From assembly GCF_002575655.3 (NCBI RefSeq), contig NC_053035.3:503656601-503720600 (forward strand): a DNA stretch of 64,000 bases, read 5' to 3'. This DNA comes from Aegilops tauschii subsp. strangulata. Its lineage: Eukaryota; Streptophyta; Magnoliopsida; Poales; Poaceae. Below the pieces are notes generated by a model. It did no database searches. It was not told the DNA's origin and saw only the letters and a program-made list of their open reading frames with translations. A program made the translations under genes and the position numbers. Numbering within the stretch: the first letter of the stretch is position 1; each line of letters begins with the position of its first letter. This document shows positions 30,337-41,907 of this stretch, one piece after another.

Positions 30337-32931
30337 CTACTGTATGGCTAATGTTTTGGTGCCCAAGATAAGTGAGTCGGCATCCATTTTCTCCTTGCCT
30401 TTTCCCGACTCAACCGCTGCAACACTTGGTGATTTAACACACCATTCTTTTCGACTTTCCAGATGCATGAAATTTCCACTCAAGCACACCTTTTTACTCT
30501 GATGGAATCCACTCGGATGAATGTCACTCGGATGGAATTCAGTCGGATGGGATCTACCCATCCACATTTTTTCACTCGCATAGCTTCTCCCTGAGTGCAT
30601 TCTTACACTAGGATAGTTTCCACTCGGTCGCATATTTTGACCAGCCGACTGATAGCCACCAATGTTCAGTCGGCCTCTATATGAATAGTCAAGTCGATCC
30701 CTATGCTCTTCTGGAAACGGCACCCTTGGTCCACTCGGTTTCATATACTGACTGAACATATCAGCTGATGGTGACCTTGGTCGTTTCAGATGAGTCGGCC
30801 GATTAAAGTTAGAACCAGCCGACTGGTTGGTGTACTTGGACAGCAACATATCAAAAGTTGGCTTGATCCGCTTGCGCTGTACTTCAACTTCATTCCTTTT
30901 CCACTTGCCAACTTCTGGACTCTTGGGCTTGACAAATCTCACACGTGCATTTTCTTGCACTTGTAGTTGCCCCTCGAGTGTAGGATTCTTGATGGCGATT
31001 TTGATCACTTCCTTGCCATCGGGTTGCTTACCAAGCACAACCTGTCTCCCCAAGACCTTGTTGTCCTCCTTGTCTTTCCTGGCCTCACCAACAATGACAT
31101 TAGCTTTATTAGCAGATTCGTCTACCTCCGGCCGAATGAGTAGCTTCTTCCCCTCCAAATCCATGGTATTCATTGGAAAAGGCTGTTTATTAACTTGCAT
31201 CTCAGAAAAGTTCAATCGTCCGCCATTAATGGCCGATTGTATCTGTCGTCAAAAAACATTGCAATCGTTAGTAGCATGAGAAAAAGAATTATGATACTTG
31301 CAATAAGCACGCCGTTTTAGTTCTTTAAACGGTGGTAAAGTATGAGATATTCTAATAATCTTAGCCTGCAACAAAGCATCAAATATTCTATCACACTTAG
31401 CAATGTTAAAAGTAAACTTCATCTCTTCATCACGATTCTTATGAATCGGTTTCAGATCATTGCAAGTAAAGGGTTTGGCCTTAGATGGCCAAACAAATTC
31501 AGTAGAAAAAACATCACCCTCATCGTCCGAGTGATCACTATCATATTCCACCATATTCATCTTTGGACGATCGGCTTTGTATCTATGCACTTCTTTGAGG
31601 TCTTTGCTTCAGCTTTCCTGAGCCAAAGCCCTTTGTAAGACTTGGTTGATATTTAAGAACTCATAGCCTTCTAGCTTTTCTCTAATGGGAGTTCTCAAAC
31701 CACTCAGTACTAGGTCCGCCAAGTCCCTCTCGGTTATCACCAAACTAAAACACCGGTTTTTTGTTTCTCTGAATCTCTTGACATAATCGGAGACCGATTC
31801 ATCATGCTTCTGTTTAACCGATGTTAGATGTGACAACTTGAGTTCATTGTCGCCGCTATAAAAGTGATCATGAAATTTCTGCTCTAGCTGCGACCAAACT
31901 CGAATGGAACCATGTGGTAAAGAAGAAAACCATGAAAATGCGGTACCAGTTAATGACAAAGGAAATAAACGCACTTTCAACTCATTTAGTGAGCCTGCTT
32001 CACCTAGCTGTGCTAAGTATTGACTAACATGCTCCCATGTGGTTTTTGTGCCCTCTCCATTGAACTTAACAAAATCTGGAATCTTATATCCCGGAGGGCA
32101 CTGGATGGCATCAAAGTACTCGGGGTACGGCTTTTGGTAAATCCGATTCCGAGGTAACTCAACTCCAAAATTCTCTCGAAGCATCTTAGCCATCTCCTCT
32201 CTAAGATTAGCTAGACCATCATCCGTAGTGGACGATGAAGCTTGTGGCAGTGACATAGGAAGAGTATGGTTACTAGATGTAGGTAGGAATATTGGCATGT
32301 ATGTCGACCCATAATTTGGTAGTGGTCGAGTGGTTGTAGCGGTAGGTAGAGTTTGGTTCGGCGTTGCCACCGAACCTGGCATGCTCATAATAGGATTAAT
32401 GGGTCCATCCACAATCTGATTTGTTTGGGTAGGATAATAAGCCATCGGCACGGGAGGCGCCGATGCAATAGGTAAAGACAGATTAGGGTTTTGCACACTA
32501 GCAGCTACACCATCATTACCACTAGACGATTGAGATATATTCTGCTGAGCATTAGTATTTTCTATGAAAGTTTGATATACTAGATTGTTACCATCAGCAA
32601 TACGACTTTCAATCTCAGCCCACTGCTCAGGAGAAAAGGCAGTACTTACAGAGGGTTTAACCTATTCAGTTTGAAGAGGAGGGAACTTGATTTCTTCAAT
32701 CGGAGTGATGTTGCCTTGGCGATCTTTCTTAAATTTTGCAAGGAACTCCTGCAGGTCCTTCTCCTCGCGCGCCTTCTTGTACTCCTCATAGACTTGGCGA
32801 TGATCGGCCGATATCTCATCAAGACTGCGCTTAATGATGTTATCGGCGTCTACCTCAGATGGCTTGGGAAGATCGGATATGGTGGATGATGATGATTGAT
32901 CTTCGTTCCCCAGCGGAGTCGCCAAAAAGTG
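30337..32931 (-). pseudogene. Tat gag polyprotein with in-frame stops
   Basis: A single frame runs from the primer-binding site down to 30337 with stops at 32662 (TAG), 31609 (TGA), 31249 (TGA) and 30337 (TAG). The core at 31609-32496 has ECPP-type PPGYKIPDFVKFNGEGTK, WSQLEQKFHDHFYSGDNEL and ESVSDYVKRFRETKNRCF, the retrotransposon gag signature. Next is YCKYHNSFSHATNDC, a knuckle-like motif. The 30337-31215 part is basic and rich in repeated short motifs such as HPSGFH and HPSDIH. Each stop could derive from CGA, CAG or a similar codon by one transition. The real start codon is not obvious. Confidence 0.8.
32907..32924 (-). promoter_or_regulatory. primer-binding site, tRNA-Arg type
   Basis: Read on the minus strand this is TGGCGACTCCGCTGGGGA, the complement of the 3' end of a plant tRNA-Arg (TCCCCAGCGGAGTCG plus CCA). 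It lies seven bases inside the 5' LTR, the normal place for the first-strand primer. Confidence 0.8.
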
Positions 32932-34598
32932 TGTTAACACACGAACACGTCACGTGTACCCTCGACGCTGGGGGTGATGCACCGCAGCTCACGTCGAAGG
33001 AGACCCGATCGACAGTGCGATACGCAAGACAGTCGACGGGCGCTTTTGCAGACCCGAAAACCCCACAACCCCGGGAGGGACCCCGTCAGGGAGTGCGGCG
33101 GCTATGGGCTGCCCTAGGTCGATTCGCTCGCCCCTAGAGCCTCGGGATTCGCAGCTCTCAAACATGAAGAACAGCGAAGAACGAGAGAGAAAAACGGTAG
33201 AGAGATAAAACGTAGATGAAAAAGTAGTATATTGATTTGTTCGATTGTGTGTTGTTCAATCGGCCATCACCCCCAATATATATAAGAGGCGGCTGGACTT
33301 CCCGTACAATTAAAGGATTCATCTAGGCTTTCCTTACAAGAAATTACATCAATTCACGTCCTAGAGTCCTAGTTCTATTCCAACTCGGATTCAGTCTGAA
33401 TCTGGCCCAACTTGTGTCATTCTCCTTGTGCGGGCCGCCGAGCTTGCATATGATCTCCGATCAAGACGGCCCAAATATCAAACTTGTGCGCCTCAACGAT
33501 ACGAACAACCCTCATGTTGATCACTTTTTCAAATAAGACCATCTTGAATACTTTTCGAGGTCATCTTTACCTTCCAGTCGGACTCGGTCTTGCAGTAGAC
33601 TGGATTATCCGAGTCTCGTAGTGAATTTGCAGGCCATATACTATCTCTGATGATGATGACTCCAAAACCAAAGTTTACCGTCTTGATGATACGCACAACT
33701 TCTGTATTGAACACTTCTTCATCCGAGGTCATCTTGATAAACTTTCGGGCACATGTTCAGTTTCACTCGGATTCGAGCTCATCCACTCGAATATTAGAGA
33801 CTTTCGCTCGGATCGTCCGACTGGGCTTTTTCACTCGGATGACTATATTTCTACTCGGATGACTATATTTCCACTCGGAAGGCAATATCTTACTCGATCG
33901 GCAAGTTTTCGTTTCGATGGCAATCTTTTCACTCGGAATATTTTCACCTGGAGGACAATTTCACTCGGATGACTATATTTTTACTCGGATAATAATAAGT
34001 TCATCCGGTCAGCAAACTTTCACTCGACCGGTAAATTTTCACTCGGATGGTAAACTTTTTCATTCGGATTTCCGACTGAAAACACAGCCTGATCTTGTCT
34101 TGTCTCTCCAGGCCTCATACGACCTCGGATTGAGATGAATTATATATGAAAATCGATCGGCTCGACGAGACGAAACTTTTCTGTGTTGAAGGTTTTTCGA
34201 TTCAAGGCCGTCTTAAGGGCCGAATTGCTCACGCATTGCATCAGACACTCATCAACATGTGTCTAGTGTCAAGCGTAATATTTTGGTCTCTGGCCTGTCC
34301 AAACCGTATTGACTGTAACTTTTGCATATGAACTCGGATTAAGATGATTTATATATGAAAATCGATCATCTCGACGAGACAAAGACAATTCCTTTAGAGT
34401 ACGCCTTCTTCTGGGGTCATATTGAGGGCGTAATCGGCCGAAAAGCACTCAAAACACTAAATTTTCACTCGGAGTACAACTTCGGCCACTGAGATGAGGT
34501 CGAATGGCGACAGCCTAAACATCAAACCCGACGACGTGAAACCTTCTCATGCTGAAAACCCCTTTCACTCTGTATCTTGCCAAAACCAGGTGTCAACA
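32932..34598 (-). repeat. 5' LTR of the Tat element
   Basis: Partner of 17419-19116. Its start here is TGTTAACA where the other has TGTTGACA. In the first 215 bases I count about six differences, all transitions, and fewer later on. The 34599-34603 flank ATTCT completes the target duplication. Confidence 0.92.
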
Positions 34599-34603
34599 AT
34601 TCT

Positions 34604-34740
34604 TAAAGGTCCTTTTCTCCCAGAAGACTCTTCCTGACGAGGTCATGAGCTCATTCAGTGGTGATTCTGATTACCCACCAAACACTGTGAAGTTGGATCG
34701 ATGGTTAGTTTCTGATTTGCACAATCAGATATCTTGATAC
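34604..34740 (+). pseudogene. continuation of the exon broken by the Tat element
   Basis: Joining 17409-17418 to this block past the ATTCT duplication gives an exon with an open frame VSFLKVLFSQKTLPDEVMSS, then DSDYPPNTVKLDRWLVSDLH and a TGA at 34735. I do not recognise the family. Upstream candidate exons at 15740 and 17142 do not give an unambiguous in-frame partner, so coding status is unproven. Confidence 0.3.
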
Positions 34741-34759
34741 ATGATGTCTACTACACAAC

Positions 34760-35030
34760 TTATTCTTATAGACTCGTGTTGGGCCTCCAAGCGCAGAGTT
34801 TTGTAGGACAATAGCAATTTTTTCTCAAGTGAATGACCTAAGATTTATCAATCCATGAGAGGCATAGGAACAGCGATGTCCTTGGGGCTGAAGTGGAACC
34901 ATCAGCCTTCCATTTCTTCAACGTCCTCGGGTGTTCTGCTATCTTTTCAGTTTTGTCATGTCGGTCTTTATGTGACTTGTATTTTATTTTTATGATATGA
35001 ATGAGACACGTATTACCCTGAAAAAAAAAA
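34760..35030 (+). mobile_element. possible LINE 3' end with poly-A
   Basis: The block closes with TGATATGAATGAGACACGTA, TTACCCTG and eleven A. This resembles the 3' ends of grass LINEs. There is no coding content and no clear target duplication. Confidence 0.4.
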
Positions 35031-35179
35031 AGACTTGAAGGACCAAACGTGTGACGTTGCGGGGATCGTGGAACAGGAACAGGAGACGCATGTGTTCCTA
35101 TAGGCTATAGCGTACGTTATTCCACGAGTAGGCACCCACCTTCTCGTTTCTCTGGGGATCCGGTGCCCCTCCCACGTAT

Positions 35180-35535
35180 ATTCTTCACGTGGCTGCCCAC
35201 TGACACTCGCGACGTCTTGCTCCGGGAAACCATCGTGGACGCCGCCGGCGCTGGATGCCCCGCCTGCCCCGAGCCTTTGAAGACAGTCGACCACCTCATC
35301 TTCCACTCCCATTCGCCCGCAGTTTCTGGAGCCACCTGAATCTCTCAACCGTTGCGCCTCTGTTCGAGAGTTCCACCTCTTCGACGCGTCCGCCTCGGTC
35401 GGCAGGGCCTCGTCAGGTGCTTTGGTCTTGTGGAAGCGCCGGAACGCCATGGTGTTCGGTAGGCGACGCCCTCTCTCGTCCTCACCCTCAAGGCCTGCCG
35501 AGATGACGCACTACTCTGGCGAGCACTGGGGGAGC
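35180..35535 (+). pseudogene. LINE zf-RVT fragment
   Basis: The plus strand reads TDTRDVLLRETIVDAAGAGC, PACPEPLKTVDHLIFHSHS and, in shifted frames, RFWSHLNL-like and WRRRNAMVF-like pieces. These belong to the zinc-binding region after the RT in plant LINEs (usual signature CPACPEPLxTxDHLIFHC, whose last Cys is Ser here). Frameshifts are frequent, and no RT or endonuclease is attached. Confidence 0.6.
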
Positions 35536-35674
35536 TTAATTGGGGTTAAACTATGCCATGGCTGGCAGCTTACAACATATGCATGAGTAAAAGTGTGGTT
35601 CGTGAGCAAAACAACGTCCATGTGTGAGTAAATGCCTAACATTGCCGTCCAGGTTTTTTATTGTAGCTCCGCCA

Positions 35675-35763
35675 CAGCTGGCGAGGGAGGTTCAGTGATG
35701 ACCAGCGTGGGCACATCGACGCCTGGAGAGTAACATAACTGGCGAGGGAGGTTCAGTGATAAC
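35675..35763. repeat. short direct repeat pair
   Basis: CTGGCGAGGGAGGTTCAGTG occurs at about 35678 and again at about 35739, separated by about 40 bases. It may mark a small insertion or a slippage event. Confidence 0.7.
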
Positions 35764-35769
35764 TGCGCG

Positions 35770-36295
35770 CAAAAACGCAAAAACGCCTTTGCGGACCGAC
35801 GCGGACGGCCACAGTTGCAGACCCCGCATAATGGACCTGTAAAAAAAATAATCCTGGAAATCCGGCGGAAATCCGGCGGCCAGCGTTGAAGTGCCGCAGA
35901 TCCGCAAATCCGGCGGCCCGCCGACGCAGGGGAAGGGAGGGGAGGCCTCGTGCGCGTGGCGGCCTTCCGGCGTGCTCCTGCCGGCTGCTTTCGCCGGAAT
36001 CTTGGGCGGTGGCCGGCGGCGGCGCGAGGGGGGGAGAGGAGAGGTGGTTGGTGGGGAAAGCGCGGGATGAAACGTTCCCCCACCAACCGCTTCCGCTTAT
36101 ATGCAGGGCAACGCAGCCGCGAGGGGGAAACCCGCGTTTTCCTGGGTTAGGGTCAGGATTTTGCCGCGCCCCTCAAATTTTTTTGCGGGCCGGGGCGGGA
36201 TGCGTGGTCTGATCGGGCTGGTTTTTCCGCCCTGACTCGCATTTTGGCGGTTATTTTACAAGTCGGGGCGGCATACGGGGTCTGCTAGGGTTGCT
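35770..36295. mobile_element. possible GC-rich MITE-like element
   Basis: A GC-rich block bounded by related inverted segments: GCAGACCCCGCATAATGG on the left and CATACGGGGTCTGCTAGG on the right. The right edge followed by GTTGCTCTAAT recalls Triticeae Mutator-type or hAT-type non-autonomous elements. No transposase is present. Open frames in the centre are by-products of CGG-rich sequence. Exact ends and target duplication are not resolved. Confidence 0.35.
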
Positions 36296-36302
36296 CTAAT
36301 AG

Positions 36303-36340
36303 TAGTAATCTAAACACTCTTATATTAGTTTACAAAGGGG
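36303..36340. mobile_element. Stowaway MITE remnant
   Basis: AATCTAAACACTCTTATATT and AGTTTACAAAGGGG match the right-hand part of Triticeae Stowaway MITEs, like the remnant at 11492. The left end is missing. Confidence 0.5.
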
Positions 36341-36535
36341 TACATATTGTAACATGATTGGACTCTGTCCTTGTACGTGTGTATTCCCCTTGTAACAGTC
36401 GGAGCTAGTCTCACGGCACCACTTCACGCATATTCCCGGCATGTAGGGTTCGGAGGTGACCTCTCCTTGTACTTGTGTGTCCCATCTGTGAGTAACACGA
36501 ACAACAGCAACGGTTTCCACTATTCTTCTTGGTAA
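36341..36535 (+). mobile_element. possible Copia-type LTR end with primer site
   Basis: The block ends TTCTTGGTAATCAGAGCC. With one extra base this is the initiator-Met tRNA primer site TGGTATCAGAGCC that follows a Copia or Tekay 5' LTR. No coding sequence follows, so at most a broken LTR is present. Confidence 0.3.
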
Positions 36536-36539
36536 TCAG

Positions 36540-36845
36540 AGCCGGCGTTCCTCCACATGCCGATGAGTTAGGCCAACTCCATCACACGATCTCAAACGGA
36601 CGTCTGTTTTGTCCGGATTCTGTCCGTTTGGGTAGGGCAATGGGGTCGTGTCCGGGCGTGTCCTGAAATGCGATGGCCGTGCGCCTAGCGCGCGGCCGTA
36701 TCCGTTTGCCCAATCCTGTACGCGTCTATTTTCAGAAAAGGAACAACTTTCAAATGCCAAGCCCTAGTTTATCAGGCTAGCGGCCCAGTTCATCACGTCG
36801 GCAACAGAGCCAGCGGCCTACACGTCCATCGCCGGCATCAGCCAG
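36540..36845. other. no gene recognised
   Basis: A GC-moderate stretch with GTCCGGATTCTGTCCGTTTG and GGTCGTGTCCGGGCGTGTCC motifs, reminiscent of non-autonomous DNA transposons. I find no matching ends. Confidence 0.3.
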
Positions 36846-36848
36846 CAG

Positions 36849-36970
36849 CCGGCAACACAGTCAGCCTCCAAAATGAATAGTTGTCCTCGCCGGCAACACA
36901 GCCAGCTTCCGGCAACACAGCCGGCCACCAAAGTGAATGTTTTTCTCGCCGGCACACTGCCAGCGGCCTA
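36849..36970. repeat. 60-bp tandem repeat
   Basis: Two units about 60 bp apart start CCGGCAACACAG and continue with a CCAAA(A/G)TGAAT motif. A third partial unit follows. Confidence 0.7.
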
Positions 36971-37030
36971 GCGGGCAGGCGGCACCCATGCCAGCCTCCA
37001 AAAAAGAACGACCACGGCCGATCGAACGAC

Positions 37031-37309
37031 CTAGTTCAGGCCTTCGGCGTCGAGCATCTCCTTCTGCCTGGCCTCGAACCAGGCCCTCGTCTTCTCGCTC
37101 ATCTTCGACAAGTCCACGCTCATGATCGCAAGGGCCACCTCCTTCGCTTTGGTGGCGGCATTGGTGGCCTCGAGGTCGAGCTGCCTCTGCCTGGCCTTGA
37201 CGTTGTCTGCCTCGATGTCGAGCTGCCTTTGCCGGGCCGCCTCCTCCATGTTGAGCTTCCTTTGCTGGGCCGCCTCCTCCATGTCGATCTTACTCCTCTT
37301 GGCCTCTGA
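37031..37309 (-). pseudogene. NAM-associated (Harbinger-type) protein fragment
   Basis: On the minus strand the frame reads [18 protein letters not shown], two repeats of EEAARQRQLDIE type, then KAKEVALAIMSVDLSKMSEK and ARQKEMLDAEGLN before a stop. This is the C-terminal coiled part of the NAM-associated domain (PF14303 as I recall it), found in the Myb-like accessory protein of PIF/Harbinger transposons and in related plant genes. Only the last ninety residues remain. The upstream part was replaced by the truncated end of the Tekay element at about 37310. Confidence 0.6.
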
Positions 37310-40033
37310 AATTTTTTGTTGTTTTCTGTCGGGTCCTCCGTTCAGACTCTTCCAATATCTTTACTGGCTGCTCTCTGTAGGTGAGATCTGGTTGTACATC
37401 AATGTCCTCATGAGATACATGCTTCTCCGGGTTACTCACACATTTTCTTAATTGGGAGACGTGGAATACGTCATGGACGTCTGACAGCTCCTTGGGTAAG
37501 CCTAGTTTGTAGGCCACTGTGCCTCTTCGTGCCTCTACACAAAATGATCCGATAAATCTCGGGGCTAGCTTCCCCTTAATTTTGAACCGTTGCAGGCCCC
37601 TCATAGGAGACACTCGTAGGTACACGGAATCACCGGGTTCAAAGCTGACCTCACGATGTTTTTCATCGTAGTAGCTCTTTTGTTGGCTCTGTGCTGTCTT
37701 GAGTCTGTCCCTGATTTGCTTAACTTTCTCCTCGGCCTCTTTAAGCATGTCTGGGCCGAAGATACGGCTGTCACCTGTTTCTGACCAATTCAGTGGGGTA
37801 CGACACCTCCGCCCGTACAATGCTTCAAAGGGTGCCATTTGCAAGCTGGCTTGGTAACTGTTGTTGTAAGCAAACTCGGCATATGGCAAACTCTCTTCCC
37901 AACTGGACCCATAGGTGAGCACACAGGCTCTCAGCATAAGCTCTAGGATTTGGTTCACACATTCTGTTTGTCCATCAGTCTGAGGGTGGTACGCTGTACT
38001 GAAAGCTAGCTGCGTGCCCAGAGCTTGTTGCAGGTGATCCCAAAATTTGGAGACAAATTGTGTGCCTCGGTCGGATATTATAGTCTTTGGGACTCCATGC
38101 AAACAAACTATGCGGGAGAGATAAAGTTTGGCCAGTCTTTGTGTGGAGTAGGTAGTCTTCACGGGAATGAAATGAGCAACCTTGGTTAGTCGGTCTGTGA
38201 TGACCCATATGGCGTCATTTCCGCGTTGTGATCGGGGTAGTCCGACGATGAAGTCCATTCCTATTTCATCCCATTTCCACTCCGGTATCCTGTTTGGCTG
38301 GAGTAGCCCTGCTAGCTTCTGATGCTCGGCCTTGATGCGCTGATATGAATCGCAACAAGCAATAAATGCGGCTATATCCCTTTTCATACCGTGCCACCAA
38401 AATCTTTCCTGAATGTCTTTGTACATTTTGGTTCTTCCAGGATGGATCGAGTATGGTGCGGTGTGGCTTTCGGTTAGGATTTGTTGCTTGAGTACCTCAA
38501 CGTTAGGTACGCAAAGTCTGTCTCCGTACCATAATATTCCTTCACTGTCTGTGACGAACTCTGAAGCCTTACCAAGGTTCATTTTCTTCTTTATACCTTC
38601 GATGCTGGGATGTCCCTGTTGAGCCTTCTTAATTTGTTCCACCAGGGTGGGTCGCATCTCCAGATTTGATATGGTGCCCTCAGAGACTAACATCATGTTG
38701 AGCCTAGCGAACTCTTGCTGAAACTCAGGCCTCAAGTTTTGCGGACCGTCGTTGTCCGGGCTGGGGTTTCGACTAAGGGCATCAGCCACTACATTTGCTT
38801 TTCCTGGATGGTAGTGAATGCCAACATCATAGTCCTTGACCAATTCCAACCAGCGTCGTTGGCGTAAATTTAGCTCTAGCTGTGTGAAAATATATTTGAG
38901 GCTCTTATGGTCCGTATATATTTCACAGCGATTTCCCAATAGAAAGTGCCTCCACTCCTTGAGTGCATGGATGACTGCGGCTAGCTCCAAGTCATGAGTT
39001 GGATAATTTTCCTCATGCTTCCGTAGTTGTCGGGAAGCATACGCGACAACTTTGCCATCCTGCATCAGCACACATCCGAGGCCCTTTCGAGATGCGTCAC
39101 AATACACTTCAAAACTCTTGTGTATGTCTGGCACAGTTAAGACCGGTGCGGTGGTTAGTTTCTTCTTGAGCTCTTGGAAGCTTTTCTCGCATGCTTCCGT
39201 CCATACAAACTTCTTGTCCTTCTTGAGCAATTGTGTCATTGGTTTTGCCACAGTGGAGAATCCTTCAATAAATCTTCTGTAATATCCGGCCATCCCGAGG
39301 AAACTCCGCACATCTGTCACGTTGGCTGGTGGCTTCCAGTCAAGTATGGCTTTGACTTTCTCTGGGTCTACGGCCACGCCTTCTTGGGTTAATATGTGGC
39401 CTAGGAAACCAACTTGCCTTAGCCAAAATTCACACTTGCTAAATTTGGCGTACAACTGATGTTTCCTCAATTCTCCCAAAACAATTCTGAGATGCTCAGC
39501 ATGCTCTTCTGGTGTCCTTGAATATACCAGAATATCGTCAATGAACACCACAACAAATTTGTCCATGAATTTCATGAACACTTTGTTCATGAGGTGGACC
39601 AAATATGCGGGGGCGTTCGTTAGTCCAAAAGGCATCACTGTGAACTCATATAACCCATATCTGGAAGTGAATGCTGTCTTGGGGATATCTTCTGTCCGAA
39701 CTTTCAATTGGTGATATCCCGATCTCAAATCAATCTTTGAGAACACCTTGGCTTGTGCGAGCTGGTCAAACAAATCATTTATCCGTGGCATCGGATATTT
39801 GTTTTTGATGGTGACCATATTGAGAGCTCGATAGTCTATACACAATCTCAGTGTCCCATCCTTTTTCTTGGCGAATAATACTGGCGAACCCCATGGTGAG
39901 GAGCTGGCTCGAATAAATCCTTTGTCCAATAATTCCTTTATCTGCTTCTTCAACTCCACTAATTCTGAGGGTGCCATTCTATAAGGTTTCTTATAGATGG
40001 GAGCGGTGCCAGGTGCTAGTTCGATGCTAAATT
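37310..40033 (-). pseudogene. Tekay pol: RT, RNase H, integrase, cut chromodomain
   Basis: An open frame of about 890 residues (from an internal Met at 39977). [21 protein letters not shown] and FIDD at residues 145-148. RNase [21 protein letters not shown] and [10 protein letters not shown]. Integrase zinc domain: [20 protein letters not shown] with [13 protein letters not shown], where the second Cys of the usual CDTCQ is Tyr. Catalytic core: D in [12 protein letters not shown] in [10 protein letters not shown] in DGQTECVNQ. The chromodomain begins [20 protein letters not shown] and stops short after TTKNF, joined to foreign sequence. A TGA near 40040 separates it from protease. Confidence 0.88.
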
Positions 40034-41679
40034 CTATCTCTCAGTCTGGTGGCATGCCTGGCAGTTCTTCAGGAAATACGTCGGAAACTCGCATACCACT
40101 GGAACTTTTCTCAGTTCTGAAATGTCCACTTTGTTCAGTTTTGGTTGCCGTGACCGTGGTCTTTCTTGGGCTGTAACCTTTATTGTCTTGCCATGATGGT
40201 GAGTGAGAATCACGGTCCGATTGAAACAGTCAATGAATCCTTTGTTGGTGGTTAACCAGTCCATCCCTAAAATGACATCCAGTCCTTTATTTTCCAACAC
40301 GATGAGATTTGCTTGGAACTGTAGTCCTTCAAACTCAATGATTACTCCTTGGCAGTAACTCTGAGCGATTTGCTTATTTCCGGGGGACTTGATGATCATA
40401 GATTTTTCCAAGGGAAGTATCGGAAAACCATGTTGCAAAACAAAACTCTTCGAAACGAACGAATGGGAAGCTCCAGAATCAAACAAAACCGTGGCAGGTA
40501 CTGTGTTGACAGGGAACGTACCGAGCACGATGTCTGGGGCATTCTGCGCTTCTTCCCTGGTCACATGGTTCAGGTGACCCTTCCTGTGGTTGTTGCTGGG
40601 GTTGAAATTGTTGCGCTTGGGGGCTGGATTGTTCCCACCATTGTTTGGCTTGGGGGCCGCGTTCCTCGGCTTTGGGCATTGTTTAGCATAGTGCCCTTCT
40701 TCACCGCAAGCATAGCAGGTGACTCCTGGATGGTACGTGAACTCCTTGTCCCTGGCATGAAACTGCCTGACGGGCCTTAGATCAGTAGTCGTGGATTTCC
40801 TTGCTCCTGTCCTTGGAACCTCAGTCTTGCTTCGGTTGTTGCGAGCAAGAGTCGTCTTGTCCCTCTTTCGCTTACGGATATCTTCCAGGCTGCGGCGCTC
40901 ATTCTCCAAGGTAATGGCCTTGCCAACCAGAGTTTTAAAATCCGGGAAAGTGTGTACAACCAGTTGGCATTTTAGTGCCGGTGCCAGGCCGTCCAGGAAT
41001 TTTTCCATCTTCTTGTTCTCTGTCATGTGCTCGTCGTAGGCATAACGAGATAGCTGGGTAAACTGACCATTGTATTCTGTCACTGACATGCCTCTCTGCT
41101 TCAGGTCATCAAATTCTCTCTTCTTGATTTTTATGATGCTCCTGGGGATGTGTGCCCCACGGAAGCCTTCCTTGAACTCCTCCCAGGTGATGTTGTGTTC
41201 ACTGGGGTGCATGTGTAGGAAGTTTTCCCACATGCTGCAGCTGCTCCAGTAAGGTAGTGTGGTGCATAAAGCACCTTCTCATGATCTGAACACTGAGCAA
41301 TAATCAGCTTCCTTTCGATGTCGCGAAGCCAATCGTCGGCTTCTAGCGGCCTATCGGTGTGAGCAAACGTTGAAGGGCGAGTTTTCTGTAACTCAGATAA
41401 CTTGGAATGAGGCTGATAGGGTTCACGGTGGTTTCCCATATTGATGACGTGATTCATCATCTCTTGGTGCTGTTGCTGGCTTTGTTCGAAGAGACGACAT
41501 ACTTGAGACAGGGCTGCTTCGCTGTCCTGTTGACTGGACTGACCCTGAGTGAAATTGTTGCTAGTCTGTGTCCCATAAACCTCTTCTGGCTGATTGGGCA
41601 TGGAGCGAGTCCACGGGCGAGACATTTTTCCAGTCTGGGGCATTATTTTGCAAAACTCATGAGAGGACCTGTGTGACAC
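40034..41679 (-). pseudogene. Tekay gag and protease, two frameshifts
   Basis: The N-terminal part (41131-41679) reads LEADDWLRDIERKLIIAQCS and HYLTGAAAA. The frame then shifts by one near 41235 and continues WENFLHMHPSEHNITWEEFK and SVTEYNGQFTQLSRYAYDEH, the retrotransposon gag domain. The zinc knuckle is CYACGEEGHYAKQCP. The protease follows in the same frame: LFDSGASHSFVSK and VILGMDWL. Near 40060 the frame shifts again before the link to pol. The protein would form the virus-like particle core and process it. Confidence 0.85.
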
Positions 41680-41907
41680 TAGGAAAATCTTGCAAATGCA
41701 ACAATTTAAAAGACCTCAAGGTTTTTCAAGAAAACATAAACGATTTTGCAGGGAGAAATGACTGCTTAACACAAATCTTACACGCGAAAAGCAAACACAT
41801 GATACAGCACTCAGGATGTGTGTACACAATCCTGACATGTTATTTAGACTAGCGTACAGAGAAAACACATTATACAAGCAGACATAACGCGCGGCTACTC
41901 GGCGTTC

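Larger units (their letters stand above)
17419..34598 (-). mobile_element. complete Tat-lineage Ty3/gypsy retrotransposon, split by a CACTA
   Basis: Long terminal repeats 17419-19116 and 32932-34598 begin TGTT and end AACA. Both outer flanks carry ATTCT (17414-17418 and 34599-34603), so both ends are true ends. Coding runs right to left: gag, protease, RT, RNase H, a second RNase H, integrase. The extra RNase H before integrase is diagnostic of the Tat clade. The primer site fits tRNA-Arg. Without the 6.5-kb CACTA insertion the element is about 10.7 kb. Several stops and one frameshift show it is defective. LTR differences are few and mostly transitions. Confidence 0.92.
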
